Positions 33,834-42,420 of a DNA stretch of 64,000 nucleotides are shown in pieces; within the stretch, counting starts at the first letter, position 1, and the number at the start of each line of letters is the position of its first letter. This stretch comes from Streptomyces sp. CB01635 (lineage in GTDB: Bacteria; Actinomycetota; Actinomycetes; Streptomycetales; Streptomycetaceae). The notes beneath the pieces are model-generated. The model was not told the origin of the DNA, searched no databases, and worked only from the letters and a program-made list of their open reading frames with translations. Made by a program: the position numbers and the translations under genes. The stretch is taken from assembly GCF_002803065.1 (NCBI RefSeq), contig NZ_NNBL01000022.1, positions 1 through 64,000 on the forward strand, written 5' to 3'.

Positions 33834-34010
33834 GACTTCACGCTAGCGCCGACGTGCTAGCACCGGCAAGGAGACGGCGAAGGTGCCCCTTACACGCGTA
33901 TCGGGAGCCCGACCTCGGAGGGATACCGCGGGTGTGACGCACCCCACTACCCTCGTACGCGACACGGGAGTCGTGACGGCCAGGACGACGGCGGGATCCA
34001 GGAGGCGGCC

Positions 34011-34805
34011 TTGTCCACAGCGGCAGCAGAACAGCCCTACGGCCTGGCGGAGGCGGGCGACGTCGCCGCGCGCGCCCGCGGCCTGACCAAGGCGTACGGG
34101 TCCGGAGAGACCGCGGTCCTCGCGCTCGACTCGGTCGACGTGGACATCGCGCGCGGCCGGTTCACCGCGGTCATGGGCCCCTCGGGGTCGGGCAAGTCCA
34201 CGCTGATGCACTGCCTGGCCGGGCTCGACTCGGTCTCCGCGGGTCAGGTGTGGCTCGGGGGCACCGAGATCACGGGCCTGCGCGACAAGGAGCTGACGCA
34301 GCTGCGGCGCGACCGGATCGGCTTCATGTTCCAGTCGTTCAACCTCATTCCGACGCTGAACGCGGCGGAGAACATCACGCTGCCGATGGACATCGCGGGC
34401 CGCACCCCGGACGCGGAGTGGCTGAAACAGGTCATCGACACGCTGGGCCTCGGCGACCGGCTCAAGCACCGTCCCGCGCAGCTCTCCGGAGGGCAGCAGC
34501 AGCGGGTGGCCTGCGCCAGGGCCCTCGCGTCGCGGCCGGAACTGATCTTCGCGGACGAGCCGACGGGGAACCTGGACTCGCGCGCGGGCCTGGAGGTCCT
34601 CGGGTTCCTGCGCGAGGCGGTGGACGACCTCGGGCAGACCGTCGTGATGGTGACGCACGACCCCGGCGCGGCGGGCCACTCCGACCTGGTGCTCTTCCTC
34701 GGTGACGGCCGCCTCGTGGACGAGATGCCGCAGCCCACGGCGGAGGCGGTCCTGGAGCGCATGCGCCTGTTCACCGGGGGAAACCCCCACAACTCCCAGC
34801 CGTAG
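34011..34805 (+). CDS. ABC transporter ATP-binding protein (MacB/LolD type)
   Basis: 264-residue ATPase of the FtsX-permease class. Walker A GPSGSGKST (about 57-65), Q-loop in FMFQSFNLIPTL, signature LSGGQQQR (about 159-166) and Walker B LIFADEPTGNLDS are intact. The start is a TTG five bases after AGGAGG, with no better in-frame alternative. The permease follows after ten bases. Such systems work mechanically, exporting peptides, antibiotics or envelope lipids; the substrate is unknown. Confidence 0.93.
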   Translation: MSTAAAEQPYGLAEAGDVAARARGLTKAYGSGETAVLALDSVDVDIARGRFTAVMGPSGSGKSTLMHCLAGLDSVSAGQVWLGGTEITGLRDKELTQLRRDRIGFMFQSFNLIPTLNAAENITLPMDIAGRTPDAEWLKQVIDTLGLGDRLKHRPAQLSGGQQQRVACARALASRPELIFADEPTGNLDSRAGLEVLGFLREAVDDLGQTVVMVTHDPGAAGHSDLVLFLGDGRLVDEMPQPTAEAVLERMRLFTGGNPHNSQP

Positions 34806-34815
34806 AGAGGCCGTT

Positions 34816-37383
34816 GTGCTGAAGGCGACGCTCAGGAGTTTCCTCGCGCACAAGGGCCGACTGGTCCTGTCGGGGCTTGCCATCGTCCTCTCGGTGGCGT
34901 TCGTGGCGGGCAGTCTGGTCTTCTCGGACACGGTGACCCGCACCTTCGACCGGCTGTTCGCGTCCACGTCTGCCGACGTCCAGGTGAATCCGAAGCAGGA
35001 CTCCCTCGGCGAGTCGGTGCCGACCGGGGCGGTCGAGACCGTCCCGGCCCGCCTCGCCCGGCAGATCAGGTCCATCGACGGCGTCGCCGCGGCGAGGATC
35101 GACGCCGCAGCCGAGAACATCACCGTCGTGGACGACAAGAACAAATCGGTCGGCCCGACCAGCGGCGCGCCCACCATCGCCACCAACTGGTATGTGACGG
35201 ACCGCAGTCCGGTACGCCTGACCTCGGGGCACGCCCCGCGCGGCAGTGGCGAGGCGCTGCTCGACGCCGACACCGCCGACAAGAAGCGCATCCGCATCGG
35301 CGACTCGCTCACCGTCCTCGCACAGCCGGGCTCCTTCACCGTGCGGATCGTCGGCATCGCGACCTTCCGCACCACCAACCCCGGCGCCGCGCTCGTCTTC
35401 CTCGACACGGCGGCGGCGCAGGTGAAGCTGCTCGGCAGTACGGACCGCGCGACGAGCATCTCCGTGGACGCGGCCCCCGGGGTGAGCGACGCCGCCCTGA
35501 AGCAACGGATCGCCCAACAGCTCGGCTCCGGCTACGACTTGAAGACCGCCGGCGAACAGGCCACGTCGGACGCGGCGGACCTCGGCTCGTTCCTCGACGT
35601 GATCAAGTACGTGATGCTCGGCTTCGCCGGGATCGCGGTCCTGGTCGGGATCTTCCTGATCGTGAACACGTTCTCGATGCTGATCGCGCAGCGCACCCGC
35701 GAGCTGGGACTCCTTCGTGCGCTCGGCGCCGACCGGCGGCAGGTGCGCCGCTCCGTCCTGACGGAGGCGGTGCTGCTCGGCCTGGTGGGCTCGGTGCTCG
35801 GCCTGGCGGCGGGCATCGGGCTGGCGCTCGGCCTCATCAAACTCATGAGCGCGTTCGGGATGAACCTGAAGTCGACCGAGATGGTGATCGGCTGGGGGAC
35901 ACCCGTCGCGGCCTTCGCGGTCGGGGTCGGGGTCACGTTCGTGGCCGCGTATCTGCCGTCGCAGCGGGCGTCCCGGGTCTCCCCCATGGCGGCGCTCGCG
36001 GACGCCGAGATCGCGGGTGCGGGGCGGCCGCTGCGGGTGCGCGCCGTGGCGGGGACCGTGGTCGGTGTGGCGGGGGCGGCCGCTCTCGTGGGGTGCGCCG
36101 CGGCCACGAAGACGGCGAGCGCCTCGCTGCTCCTCGTCGTCGGCATCGTCCTGACGCTGCTGGCAACCGTGATCGCGGGCCCTTTGCTCGTACGTCCCGT
36201 GATCCGCGTCCTGGGAGGCGCCTTCCCCGCCGTGTTCGGCTCGGTGGGACGGCTGAGCCAGCGCAACGCGCTGCGCAACCCGCGGCGCACCGGGGCCACG
36301 GCTGCCGCACTGATGGTGGGGCTCGCCCTCGTGGCGAGCATGTCCGTGGCGAGCGCGTCGATGAGCAAGTCGTTCGACGAGCAGATCGACAAGACTCTCG
36401 GCGCCGACTTCACAGTCCAGAATTCCAACTTCATGCCCTTCCCCAATGAAGTGACCGACAGAATCCGCGCAACGGAAGGTGCGGGGCTCGTGGTGCGCCA
36501 GCGGTTCGTGCCGCTCGCGGTGCGCCTGCCGGACGGCACACGCGTGAAGACGACCGCAGCCGGCTACGAGGCACAGCTCGACGACGTCGCGCACGTCACG
36601 TACTCCCAGGGCGACTCGGCGGCCGCGCTCGCACCCGGGAAGGTCGCGATGGACGCGGAGTTCGCGAAGGAGCACCACGCGCGCGTGGGCACGGTGGTGC
36701 CGGTGGACCTGCCCGGCGGGCGCACGGACCGGCTCACCGTCGCGGCCCTCACCGACCAAGGCAGCGGGGACGGATTCGGCATGTCCGGCGGCCTGTTCAT
36801 GGGGATGGGGACGCTGGAGAAGTTCCTGCCCGACGGCCAGGACTCGGCGGTGTACGTGAACGCCTCCCCCGGCACGGGCGCGGACGTGCTGCGCGCCCGT
36901 CTGGAGAAGGTCCTCGATCCGTACCCACAGGTACAGGTGCGCGACCTGGCCGACTACAAGAAGCTCGTGCACGACCAGATCGCGGTGCTGCTGTACCTGG
37001 TGTACGCGCTGGTCGGGCTCGCGATCGTGATCGCCGTCCTGGGCGTCGTCAACACCCTTGCCCTGTCGGTCGTGGAGCGGACACGGGAGATCGGTCTGCT
37101 CCGCGCCATCGGGCTGTCCCGGCGCCAGCTGCGGAGGATGATCCGCCTGGAGTCCGTGGTGATCGCCGTGTTCGGCGCGGTGCTCGGGCTCACGCTCGGC
37201 GTCGTGTGGGGCCTCGCGATCCACGAGGTCCTGGCTCTCCAGGGCATGGAGGCGCTCGCCATCCCGTGGGGGACGATCGTCGCGGTCGTGGTCGGCTCGG
37301 TCGTCGTGGGACTCGCGGCGGCGCTCCTTCCCGCGCTGCGCGCCTCGCGCATGAACGTGCTGGCGGCCATCGCGCACGAATGA
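34816..37383 (+). CDS. ABC transporter permease, tandem FtsX domains
   Basis: 855-residue permease. A GTG start after AGAGAGG encodes VLKATLRSFLAHKGR and then the first transmembrane helix (about 17-38). A large extracytoplasmic MacB_PCD-type domain follows (about 45-255), then the first FtsX block (about 265-400, with IAQRTRELGLLRALGADRRQ), a connecting two-helix segment (about 430-490), a second helix plus extracytoplasmic domain (about 510-730) and the last FtsX block (VERTREIGLLRAIGLSRRQ, about 765-850). This duplicated layout is usual in actinobacteria. Pairs with the upstream ATPase. Confidence 0.93.
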   Translation: MLKATLRSFLAHKGRLVLSGLAIVLSVAFVAGSLVFSDTVTRTFDRLFASTSADVQVNPKQDSLGESVPTGAVETVPARLARQIRSIDGVAAARIDAAAENITVVDDKNKSVGPTSGAPTIATNWYVTDRSPVRLTSGHAPRGSGEALLDADTADKKRIRIGDSLTVLAQPGSFTVRIVGIATFRTTNPGAALVFLDTAAAQVKLLGSTDRATSISVDAAPGVSDAALKQRIAQQLGSGYDLKTAGEQATSDAADLGSFLDVIKYVMLGFAGIAVLVGIFLIVNTFSMLIAQRTRELGLLRALGADRRQVRRSVLTEAVLLGLVGSVLGLAAGIGLALGLIKLMSAFGMNLKSTEMVIGWGTPVAAFAVGVGVTFVAAYLPSQRASRVSPMAALADAEIAGAGRPLRVRAVAGTVVGVAGAAALVGCAAATKTASASLLLVVGIVLTLLATVIAGPLLVRPVIRVLGGAFPAVFGSVGRLSQRNALRNPRRTGATAAALMVGLALVASMSVASASMSKSFDEQIDKTLGADFTVQNSNFMPFPNEVTDRIRATEGAGLVVRQRFVPLAVRLPDGTRVKTTAAGYEAQLDDVAHVTYSQGDSAAALAPGKVAMDAEFAKEHHARVGTVVPVDLPGGRTDRLTVAALTDQGSGDGFGMSGGLFMGMGTLEKFLPDGQDSAVYVNASPGTGADVLRARLEKVLDPYPQVQVRDLADYKKLVHDQIAVLLYLVYALVGLAIVIAVLGVVNTLALSVVERTREIGLLRAIGLSRRQLRRMIRLESVVIAVFGAVLGLTLGVVWGLAIHEVLALQGMEALAIPWGTIVAVVVGSVVVGLAAALLPALRASRMNVLAAIAHE

Positions 37384-37484
37384 TGTACTCGCCATGCGGT
37401 CTCCCGGCCGTTCACCTCGTCCGTCGCCATCTCGCCCGAGTTCGACTCCCGCTGGTTCAACTCGCCCGAGAGTGAGGAGAGTTC

Positions 37485-38375
37485 ATGAGTCGCGCGTTCA
37501 GGTTCGGCGTCAACATGGTCACGCCCGCGACCGGCGACGAGTGGCGCAAGCGCTGCCGCAGAGCCGAGGAACTCGGCTACGACGTGATCCTCGTCGCCGA
37601 CCATCTGGGCGTGCCCTCGCCGTTCCCCTCCCTGGTCGCCGCCGCCGAGGCGACCGAGCGCCCGCGTGTGGGCACGTTCGTCCTCAACGCCGGCTTCTGG
37701 AACCCGGTGCTCCTCGCCCGGGAGGTGGCGACCACGGACGCGCTCACCGGCGGCAGGCTCGAACTCGGCCTGGGCGCAGGCTACGTACAGGCGGAGCACG
37801 AGGCCGCCGGGCTGCCGTGGGGTTCGCCCGGTGAGCGCGTGGACCGGCTGCGGCGCGTCGTCGAGGAGCTGGACCGGTTGCTCGGGTCGGACGAGCATCA
37901 GCCGCGGCCCGCGCAGCGCCCCCGCCCGCCGCTGCTGATCGGCGGCAACGGCGACCGGCTCCTGAAGCTGACGGCCGAGCACGCGGAGATCGCGGCGTTC
38001 ACCGGGGCGCGCTCCGTCCCCGGCGACCCGAGCGGGAAGCTCCAGCACCTCGCCCCCGGGGAACTGGACGAGCGCGTCGCCGCCTACCACCGTTTCGCCG
38101 CGGGTCGCGCGGAGCCCGCCGAGCTCAATCTGCTGATCCAGATGGTCACGGTGACCGACGACCGGCGGGCCGCGATCCGACCGGTCCTCGAACACATCCC
38201 GCAGTTCACGCAGGACGAGGCGCTGGAACTTCCGCTGCTGCTCGTCGGCACGGTCCGCGAGATCGCCGACCAGGTGCGCGCGCAGCGCGACCGCTACGGG
38301 TTCACGTACCTCACGGTCCTGGAGCCGTACATGGAGGCGTTCGGTCCGGTCATCGAGGAGCTGCGAAAGGGATGA
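37485..38375 (+). CDS. Luciferase-like (LLM) flavin/F420-dependent oxidoreductase
   Basis: 296-residue TIM-barrel oxidoreductase of the bacterial luciferase-like superfamily. FGVNMVTPATGDEWRKR at the start, GYDVILVADHLG, GTFVLNAGFWNPVLLAREVATTDALTGGRLELGLGAGY and PRPPLLIGGNGDR are typical of the F420-binding actinobacterial subgroup (TIGR03621-like). The substrate is unknown. GAGGAGAG precedes the ATG. Upstream, CTCGCCCGAG occurs twice, 30 bases apart (37431 and 37461), with no assigned role. Confidence 0.88.
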   Translation: MSRAFRFGVNMVTPATGDEWRKRCRRAEELGYDVILVADHLGVPSPFPSLVAAAEATERPRVGTFVLNAGFWNPVLLAREVATTDALTGGRLELGLGAGYVQAEHEAAGLPWGSPGERVDRLRRVVEELDRLLGSDEHQPRPAQRPRPPLLIGGNGDRLLKLTAEHAEIAAFTGARSVPGDPSGKLQHLAPGELDERVAAYHRFAAGRAEPAELNLLIQMVTVTDDRRAAIRPVLEHIPQFTQDEALELPLLLVGTVREIADQVRAQRDRYGFTYLTVLEPYMEAFGPVIEELRKG

Positions 38376-38434
38376 GGCGGTCCGCATCCTGAAATGGCGC
38401 ACGGGCCCGGCCGCTCGGTGGTGGGATCGGACTC

Positions 38435-38860
38435 ATGAGTGATCTTCGGATACGGGCCGCGACGCCCGACGACCTCGATGCCGCCCTCATCTTCTGGAAG
38501 GTGGCCGCCGAGGGCACGAGCATCAGTGACGACCGCGCGGGCGTGGAGCGGCTCGTCGTCCGCGACCCCGAGTCGCTGCTGCTCGCCGAGCGTGACGGGG
38601 AGCTGGTGGGTACCGTCATCGCCGGCTTCGACGGGTGGCGCTGCCATCTGTACCGCCTCGCGGTGCATCCGGACGCGCGGCGGCAGGGCGTGGGGTCGGC
38701 GCTGCTGGCGGCCGCGGAGGAGAGGTTCGTACGGCTCGGTGGGCGGCGGGGCGACGCGATGGTCCTGGACCGCAACGAGCGCGCGCAGCACGCGTGGCGT
38801 GCCGGGGGTTACGCGCCGGAGCCGCAGTGGACCCGCTGGGTCAAGCACCTCACGGACTGA
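38435..38860 (+). CDS. GNAT family N-acetyltransferase
   Basis: 141-residue single-domain GNAT. Motif A, binding acetyl-CoA, is LYRLAVHPDARRQGVGSALLAAAEE (about 70-94); the C-terminal segment AQHAWRAGGYAPEPQWTRWVKHL closes the fold. Close in size to RimI-like and small-molecule acetyltransferases. The substrate is unknown. Confidence 0.87.
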   Translation: MSDLRIRAATPDDLDAALIFWKVAAEGTSISDDRAGVERLVVRDPESLLLAERDGELVGTVIAGFDGWRCHLYRLAVHPDARRQGVGSALLAAAEERFVRLGGRRGDAMVLDRNERAQHAWRAGGYAPEPQWTRWVKHLTD

Positions 38861-38896
38861 TCCATACCGGGCTCACACTCCGGACGGACACCGTCC

Positions 38897-38924
38897 GCGG
38901 CCGGGGCGACGGCGTCCCGGCCGC
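38897..38924 (+). terminator. Hairpin terminator after GNAT
   Basis: A 9-bp stem (GCGGCCGGG, 38897-38905, with CCCGGCCGC, 38916-38924) lies 36 bases after the stop. Confidence 0.6.
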
Positions 38925-38947
38925 ATCGGCTTTGCCGATCCTTTACC

Positions 38948-39091
38948 ATGGTTGCTCCACTTGTCCTGCTTGTTGTTCTGCTTCCTCTCCTGAAAGGTGT
39001 GAGCGTCCGCCCATGGGCGAGCCTCCCAGTACCCGGCGCCTGCGACATCGCGCGATACCCACCGCCCTGCCCGATCATGGGACGGAGGTGA
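38948..39091 (+). CDS. Possible 47-codon upstream ORF before the CNNM operon
   Basis: An ATG in the 235-base leader of the CNNM genes opens a frame beginning MVAPLVLLVVLLPLLKG (one hydrophobic helix). It runs on to ARYPPPCPIMGRR and ends TGA just four bases before the CNNM start codon, inside its ribosome binding region. A triple proline near the end could stall ribosomes. Against it, no Shine-Dalgarno precedes the ATG and third positions are not G/C biased, so it may be a chance frame in a pyrimidine-rich leader. Confidence 0.25.
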   Translation: MVAPLVLLVVLLPLLKGVSVRPWASLPVPGACDIARYPPPCPIMGRR

Positions 39092-39095
39092 CCCG

Positions 39096-40436
39096 ATGAC
39101 CGAAGTGCTTCTGCTCGCCGTGGCGGTGCTGCTCTCGCTGGCCTGCGGTGCGTTCGTCGCGGCCGAGTTCTCCCTCACCACGGTCGAGCGTTCCGGCCTC
39201 GAGCGCGCGGTCGAGCGCGGCGAGCGCGGCGCCGCCGGCGCCCTCAAGGCCGTACGGAACCTCACCTTCCAGCTCTCCGGCGCCCAGCTCGGCATCACCG
39301 TGACCAATCTGGTCGTCGGCATGCTCGCCCAGCCGTCCGTCGCCAAGCTGATCGCGGGCCCCCTGGAGAGTCTGGGGCTCTCCCGCTCCACCGCATCCTC
39401 CCTGGCCCTGGTCATCGGCACGGCACTGTCCACGGTCTTCCTGATGGTCGTCGGCGAACTCGTCCCGAAGAACTGGGCGATCTCGTCGCCGCTGGCCGTC
39501 GCCAAGCGCGTCGCGACGCCGCAGCGCTTGTTCAGCGCCGCGTTCCGCCCCTTCATCACGCACCTGAACAACACCGCGAACCGGGCTGTGCGCCGCTTCG
39601 GCATCGAGCCCGCCGAGGAGCTGGCCTCCGCGCGCGGACCGCAGGAACTGGTGGCCCTGGCCCGCCACTCCGCCAAGGAGGGCGCCCTCGAGGCGGACAC
39701 CGCCGAGCTGTTCATGCGGACCCTGAACCTCGCGGACCTGACCGCCGAGAACGTGATGACGCCGCGCGTCCAGGTCGTGGCGCTCGACGCGCAGGCCACC
39801 TGCGAGGACGTGGCGAACGCGACGCGGGCCACGGGCCTGTCCCGGTTCCCCGTCTACCGCGGCAATCTCGACTCGGTCGTCGGCGTCGCACACATCAAGG
39901 ACGTCCTGGCCGTGCCCGCCGAACTCCGCGGCCGCCGTTCCGTGTCCGATCTCATGCGCGAGCCGCTCCTCGTACCCGAGACGCTGACCGTCGACCGGCT
40001 CCTCGACCGGCTCTCCGGGAAGCGCACGATGGCCGTCGTCATCGACGAGTACGGCGGCACCGCGGGCGTCGCGACCGTCGAGGACATCGTCGAGGAGGTC
40101 GTCGGCGAGGTGCGGGACGAGCACGATCCGCACGAAACGCCGGACCTCGCGCCGGCCGGCAACGACGGCGAGGGCCGCGGCCTCTACTCGGCCGACGGCG
40201 CCGCCCGCACCGACCAGCTCCAGCGGGTCGGACTGCGCGTTCCCCACGGCCCCTACGAGACGCTCGCCGGCCTGGTCGCGACCGAGCTCGGCCGCATCCC
40301 GGCCGTCGGCGACAGCGTCGAGGTGGCCGGATGGCGGCTCGACGTCGTGGACGCCGCGGGTCACCGCGCGGCCCGCGTCCTGCTGCACGCGCCCATGACC
40401 GGGCAGTCCGACGACGCCCCGGAGGGGGACCGATGA
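39096..40436 (+). CDS. CNNM/CBS-domain membrane protein (HlyC/CorC family)
   Basis: 446-residue protein: the CNNM transmembrane domain (about 1-190; AAEFSLTTVERSGLERAVERG, AQLGITVTNLVVGML, VGELVPKNWAI), a tandem CBS pair (about 220-340; VMTPRVQVVALD, SRFPVYRGNLDSVVGVAHIKDVL, VVIDEYGGTAGVATVEDIVEEVVGE), and the C-terminal CorC/HlyC domain (about 360-430). These proteins transport or regulate Mg2+ (sometimes Co2+). Its stop overlaps the next ATG (ATGA), and the two genes are paralogous, as is usual in actinobacteria. Confidence 0.92.
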   Translation: MTEVLLLAVAVLLSLACGAFVAAEFSLTTVERSGLERAVERGERGAAGALKAVRNLTFQLSGAQLGITVTNLVVGMLAQPSVAKLIAGPLESLGLSRSTASSLALVIGTALSTVFLMVVGELVPKNWAISSPLAVAKRVATPQRLFSAAFRPFITHLNNTANRAVRRFGIEPAEELASARGPQELVALARHSAKEGALEADTAELFMRTLNLADLTAENVMTPRVQVVALDAQATCEDVANATRATGLSRFPVYRGNLDSVVGVAHIKDVLAVPAELRGRRSVSDLMREPLLVPETLTVDRLLDRLSGKRTMAVVIDEYGGTAGVATVEDIVEEVVGEVRDEHDPHETPDLAPAGNDGEGRGLYSADGAARTDQLQRVGLRVPHGPYETLAGLVATELGRIPAVGDSVEVAGWRLDVVDAAGHRAARVLLHAPMTGQSDDAPEGDR

Positions 40437-41446
40437 CCGCGATCCAGCTCCTGATCGGTCTGGCGACGCTGGTCGTCAACGCCTTCTTCGTGGGCGCCGA
40501 GTTCGCCCTGATCTCCGTGCGCCGCAGCCAGATCGAACCGCACGCCGACGAGGGCGACCGGCGGGCGAAGAGCGTCATGTGGGGCCTTCAGCACGTGTCG
40601 GCGCTGCTGGCCGCGGCGCAGCTCGGCATCACGCTGTGCACCCTGGTGCTCGGCATCGTCGCCGAACCCGCCATCGCCCATCTCCTTGAGCCGCTGTTCG
40701 ACGCGGTCGGCGTGCCGCACGGCCTGGTCCACCCGATCTCGTTCGTGATCGCGCTGACGGTAGCCACGTATCTGCACATGCTGCTCGGCGAGATGATCCC
40801 GAAGAACGTCGCGCTCGCCGAGCCGGTGCGCAGCGCGCTGCTGCTCGGCCCGCCGCTCGTGACCCTCGCGAGGGCGCTGCGTCCGGTGATCTTCACGGTC
40901 AACGCCTTCGCGAACGGGCTGCTCAAGCTGTTGCGTGTCGACGTCAAGGACGAGGTGTCCGCGACGTTCTCGGACGACGAGCTGGCCCGTCTCGTCAAGG
41001 ACTCGGGCGACGCGGGACTGATCGACGACCGCGCCCAGGAGCGCCTGCGCGACGCGCTCGAACTGGGCCGCCGCCCGGTCAGGGACGTCGTCCTGCCGCT
41101 GGAGCGGGTGGTCTACGCGCATGTGGGCGTCACGCCCGAGCAGCTCGAGCAGCTGTCGGCCCAGTCAGGGTTCTCGCGCTTCCCGGTGGTCGACGACAAC
41201 CGCCGCATCGTCGCCTATCTGCATGTGAAGGACGCCCTGGACGCGTCGCCGCGTGATCTGCCGTTCCGGATTCCGGACATGCGGTCGATCGCGCGCGTCC
41301 GCGAGACGACGCCGCTCGACGACGTCCTTTCGGCGATGCGCAGCAGCCGTACACATGTGGCGGCGGTCCTCGGCTCGGACGGGCGGCTCGCGGGTCTGGT
41401 GACGATGGAGGACGTCCTGCGGGAGCTGTTCGGCCAGCCCGCGTGA
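40433..41446 (+). CDS. CNNM/CBS-domain membrane protein, second copy
   Basis: 337-residue paralogue of the preceding gene, with the CNNM domain (about 1-185; GAEFALISVRRSQIEPHADEG, LGEMIPKNVALAEP) and CBS pair (about 205-335; SRFPVVDDNRRIVAYLHVKDAL, VLGSDGRLAGLVTMEDVLRELFG). It lacks the C-terminal CorC/HlyC domain of its neighbour. The two may form a heterodimer, since CNNM proteins work as dimers. A perfect 34-bp palindrome follows four bases after the stop. Confidence 0.91.
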   Translation: MTAIQLLIGLATLVVNAFFVGAEFALISVRRSQIEPHADEGDRRAKSVMWGLQHVSALLAAAQLGITLCTLVLGIVAEPAIAHLLEPLFDAVGVPHGLVHPISFVIALTVATYLHMLLGEMIPKNVALAEPVRSALLLGPPLVTLARALRPVIFTVNAFANGLLKLLRVDVKDEVSATFSDDELARLVKDSGDAGLIDDRAQERLRDALELGRRPVRDVVLPLERVVYAHVGVTPEQLEQLSAQSGFSRFPVVDDNRRIVAYLHVKDALDASPRDLPFRIPDMRSIARVRETTPLDDVLSAMRSSRTHVAAVLGSDGRLAGLVTMEDVLRELFGQPA

Positions 41447-41450
41447 TCTC

Positions 41451-41484
41451 GGCGCCGTGTGCCCGACGTCGGGCACACGGCGCC
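41451..41484 (+). terminator. Perfect 34-bp palindrome, terminator
   Basis: Two 17-base arms (GGCGCCGTGTGCCCGAC and its complement) without a loop start four bases after the CNNM stop codon. A very strong hairpin. Confidence 0.85.
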
Positions 41485-41525
41485 TCGTCGGGCGTTCCCT
41501 GGCCCGGGTTACCATCGCTTCCGCC

Positions 41526-42314
41526 ATGCAGAAAAATGCCAACCACATCAGTTACAGCAGCCTCGTCACGGTCGGTGACTCGTTCACCGAGGGCATGTCC
41601 GACCTGCTGCCCGACGGCTCCTACCGAGGCTGGGCCGACGTACTGGCCGGCCGGATGGCGGCCCGCACCCCCGGCTTCCGCTACGCGAACCTCGCCGTGC
41701 GCGGCAAGCTCATCGGCCAGATCGTCGACGAGCAGGTGGACGTCGCGGCCGCGATGGGCGCCGACGTCATCACGCTGGTCGGCGGGCTCAACGACACCCT
41801 GCGCCCCAAGGTCGACATGGGCCGGGTGCGCGGGCTCCTCGAAGAGGCCGTCGAGAAGCTGGCGCCGGCCTGCGAGCGGCTCGTCCTGATGCGCAGCCCC
41901 GGCCGCAACGGGCCCGTGATGGAGCGCTTCCGACCCCGCATGGAGGAGCTGTTCGCCTGCATCGACGACCTCGCGGCGCGCCACGGCGCGGTGGTCGTCG
42001 ACCTGTACGGGCCGCCCGTCCTCGGTGACCCCCGCATGTGGGACGTGGACCGGCTGCACCTGACACCCGAAGGGCACCGCCGGGTCGCCGAGGCCGTCTG
42101 GCAGGCGCTCGGCCACGAGCCCGAGGACGACTGGCAGGCCGTGCTCGGGCCGACCGCACCGCCGGGCTGGGGCGCACGCCGCGTCGCCGACGCCCGCTTC
42201 GCCAAGCAGCACCTGGTCCCCTGGATCGGCCGCCGCCTGACGGGCCGCTCCTCCGGCGACGGCCGCCCGGCGAAGCGGCCTGAGCTGGTGCCGTACGAGG
42301 CTCCGCGGGGCTGA
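41526..42314 (+). CDS. SGNH/GDSL-type lipase/esterase
   Basis: 262-residue SGNH hydrolase. Block I is VTVGDSFTEGM (Ser nucleophile), block II Gly in NLAVRGKLIG, block III GGLNDTL (Asn), and block V DRLHLTPEGHRRVA (Asp-x-x-His). No signal peptide, so it acts in the cytoplasm. The C-terminal 60 residues beyond the domain are basic and Pro/Arg-rich. Ester or acyl substrate unknown. Confidence 0.9.
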   Translation: MQKNANHISYSSLVTVGDSFTEGMSDLLPDGSYRGWADVLAGRMAARTPGFRYANLAVRGKLIGQIVDEQVDVAAAMGADVITLVGGLNDTLRPKVDMGRVRGLLEEAVEKLAPACERLVLMRSPGRNGPVMERFRPRMEELFACIDDLAARHGAVVVDLYGPPVLGDPRMWDVDRLHLTPEGHRRVAEAVWQALGHEPEDDWQAVLGPTAPPGWGARRVADARFAKQHLVPWIGRRLTGRSSGDGRPAKRPELVPYEAPRG

Positions 42315-42405
42315 CCTGCCGAGACGGGGGCGGCGCGCGCCGGGCGCCCCGCCCTCGTAGCTTCCGACGAACGGGACCCTGGCGCTGGCCTGCACGAATC
42401 GCCAG

Positions 42406-42420
42406 TAGAATCCGTACACG
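42406..42420 (+). promoter_or_regulatory. Leaderless promoter of purB
   Basis: TAGAAT (42406-42411) is a good -10 hexamer only eight bases before the purB GTG, so transcription should start at or next to the first base of the start codon. No Shine-Dalgarno precedes the GTG, which fits a leaderless mRNA. Confidence 0.6.

Noticed and set aside
37431..37470. CTCGCCCGAG repeated twice upstream of the LLM oxidoreductase as an operator
   Set aside because: The copies are direct, 30 bases apart, short and G/C-rich; chance is a sufficient explanation.
38861..39095. Possible M-box-type riboswitch before the CNNM genes
   Set aside because: The leader lacks the conserved M-box blocks that I can recognise; only a terminator hairpin and the short upstream frame are seen.
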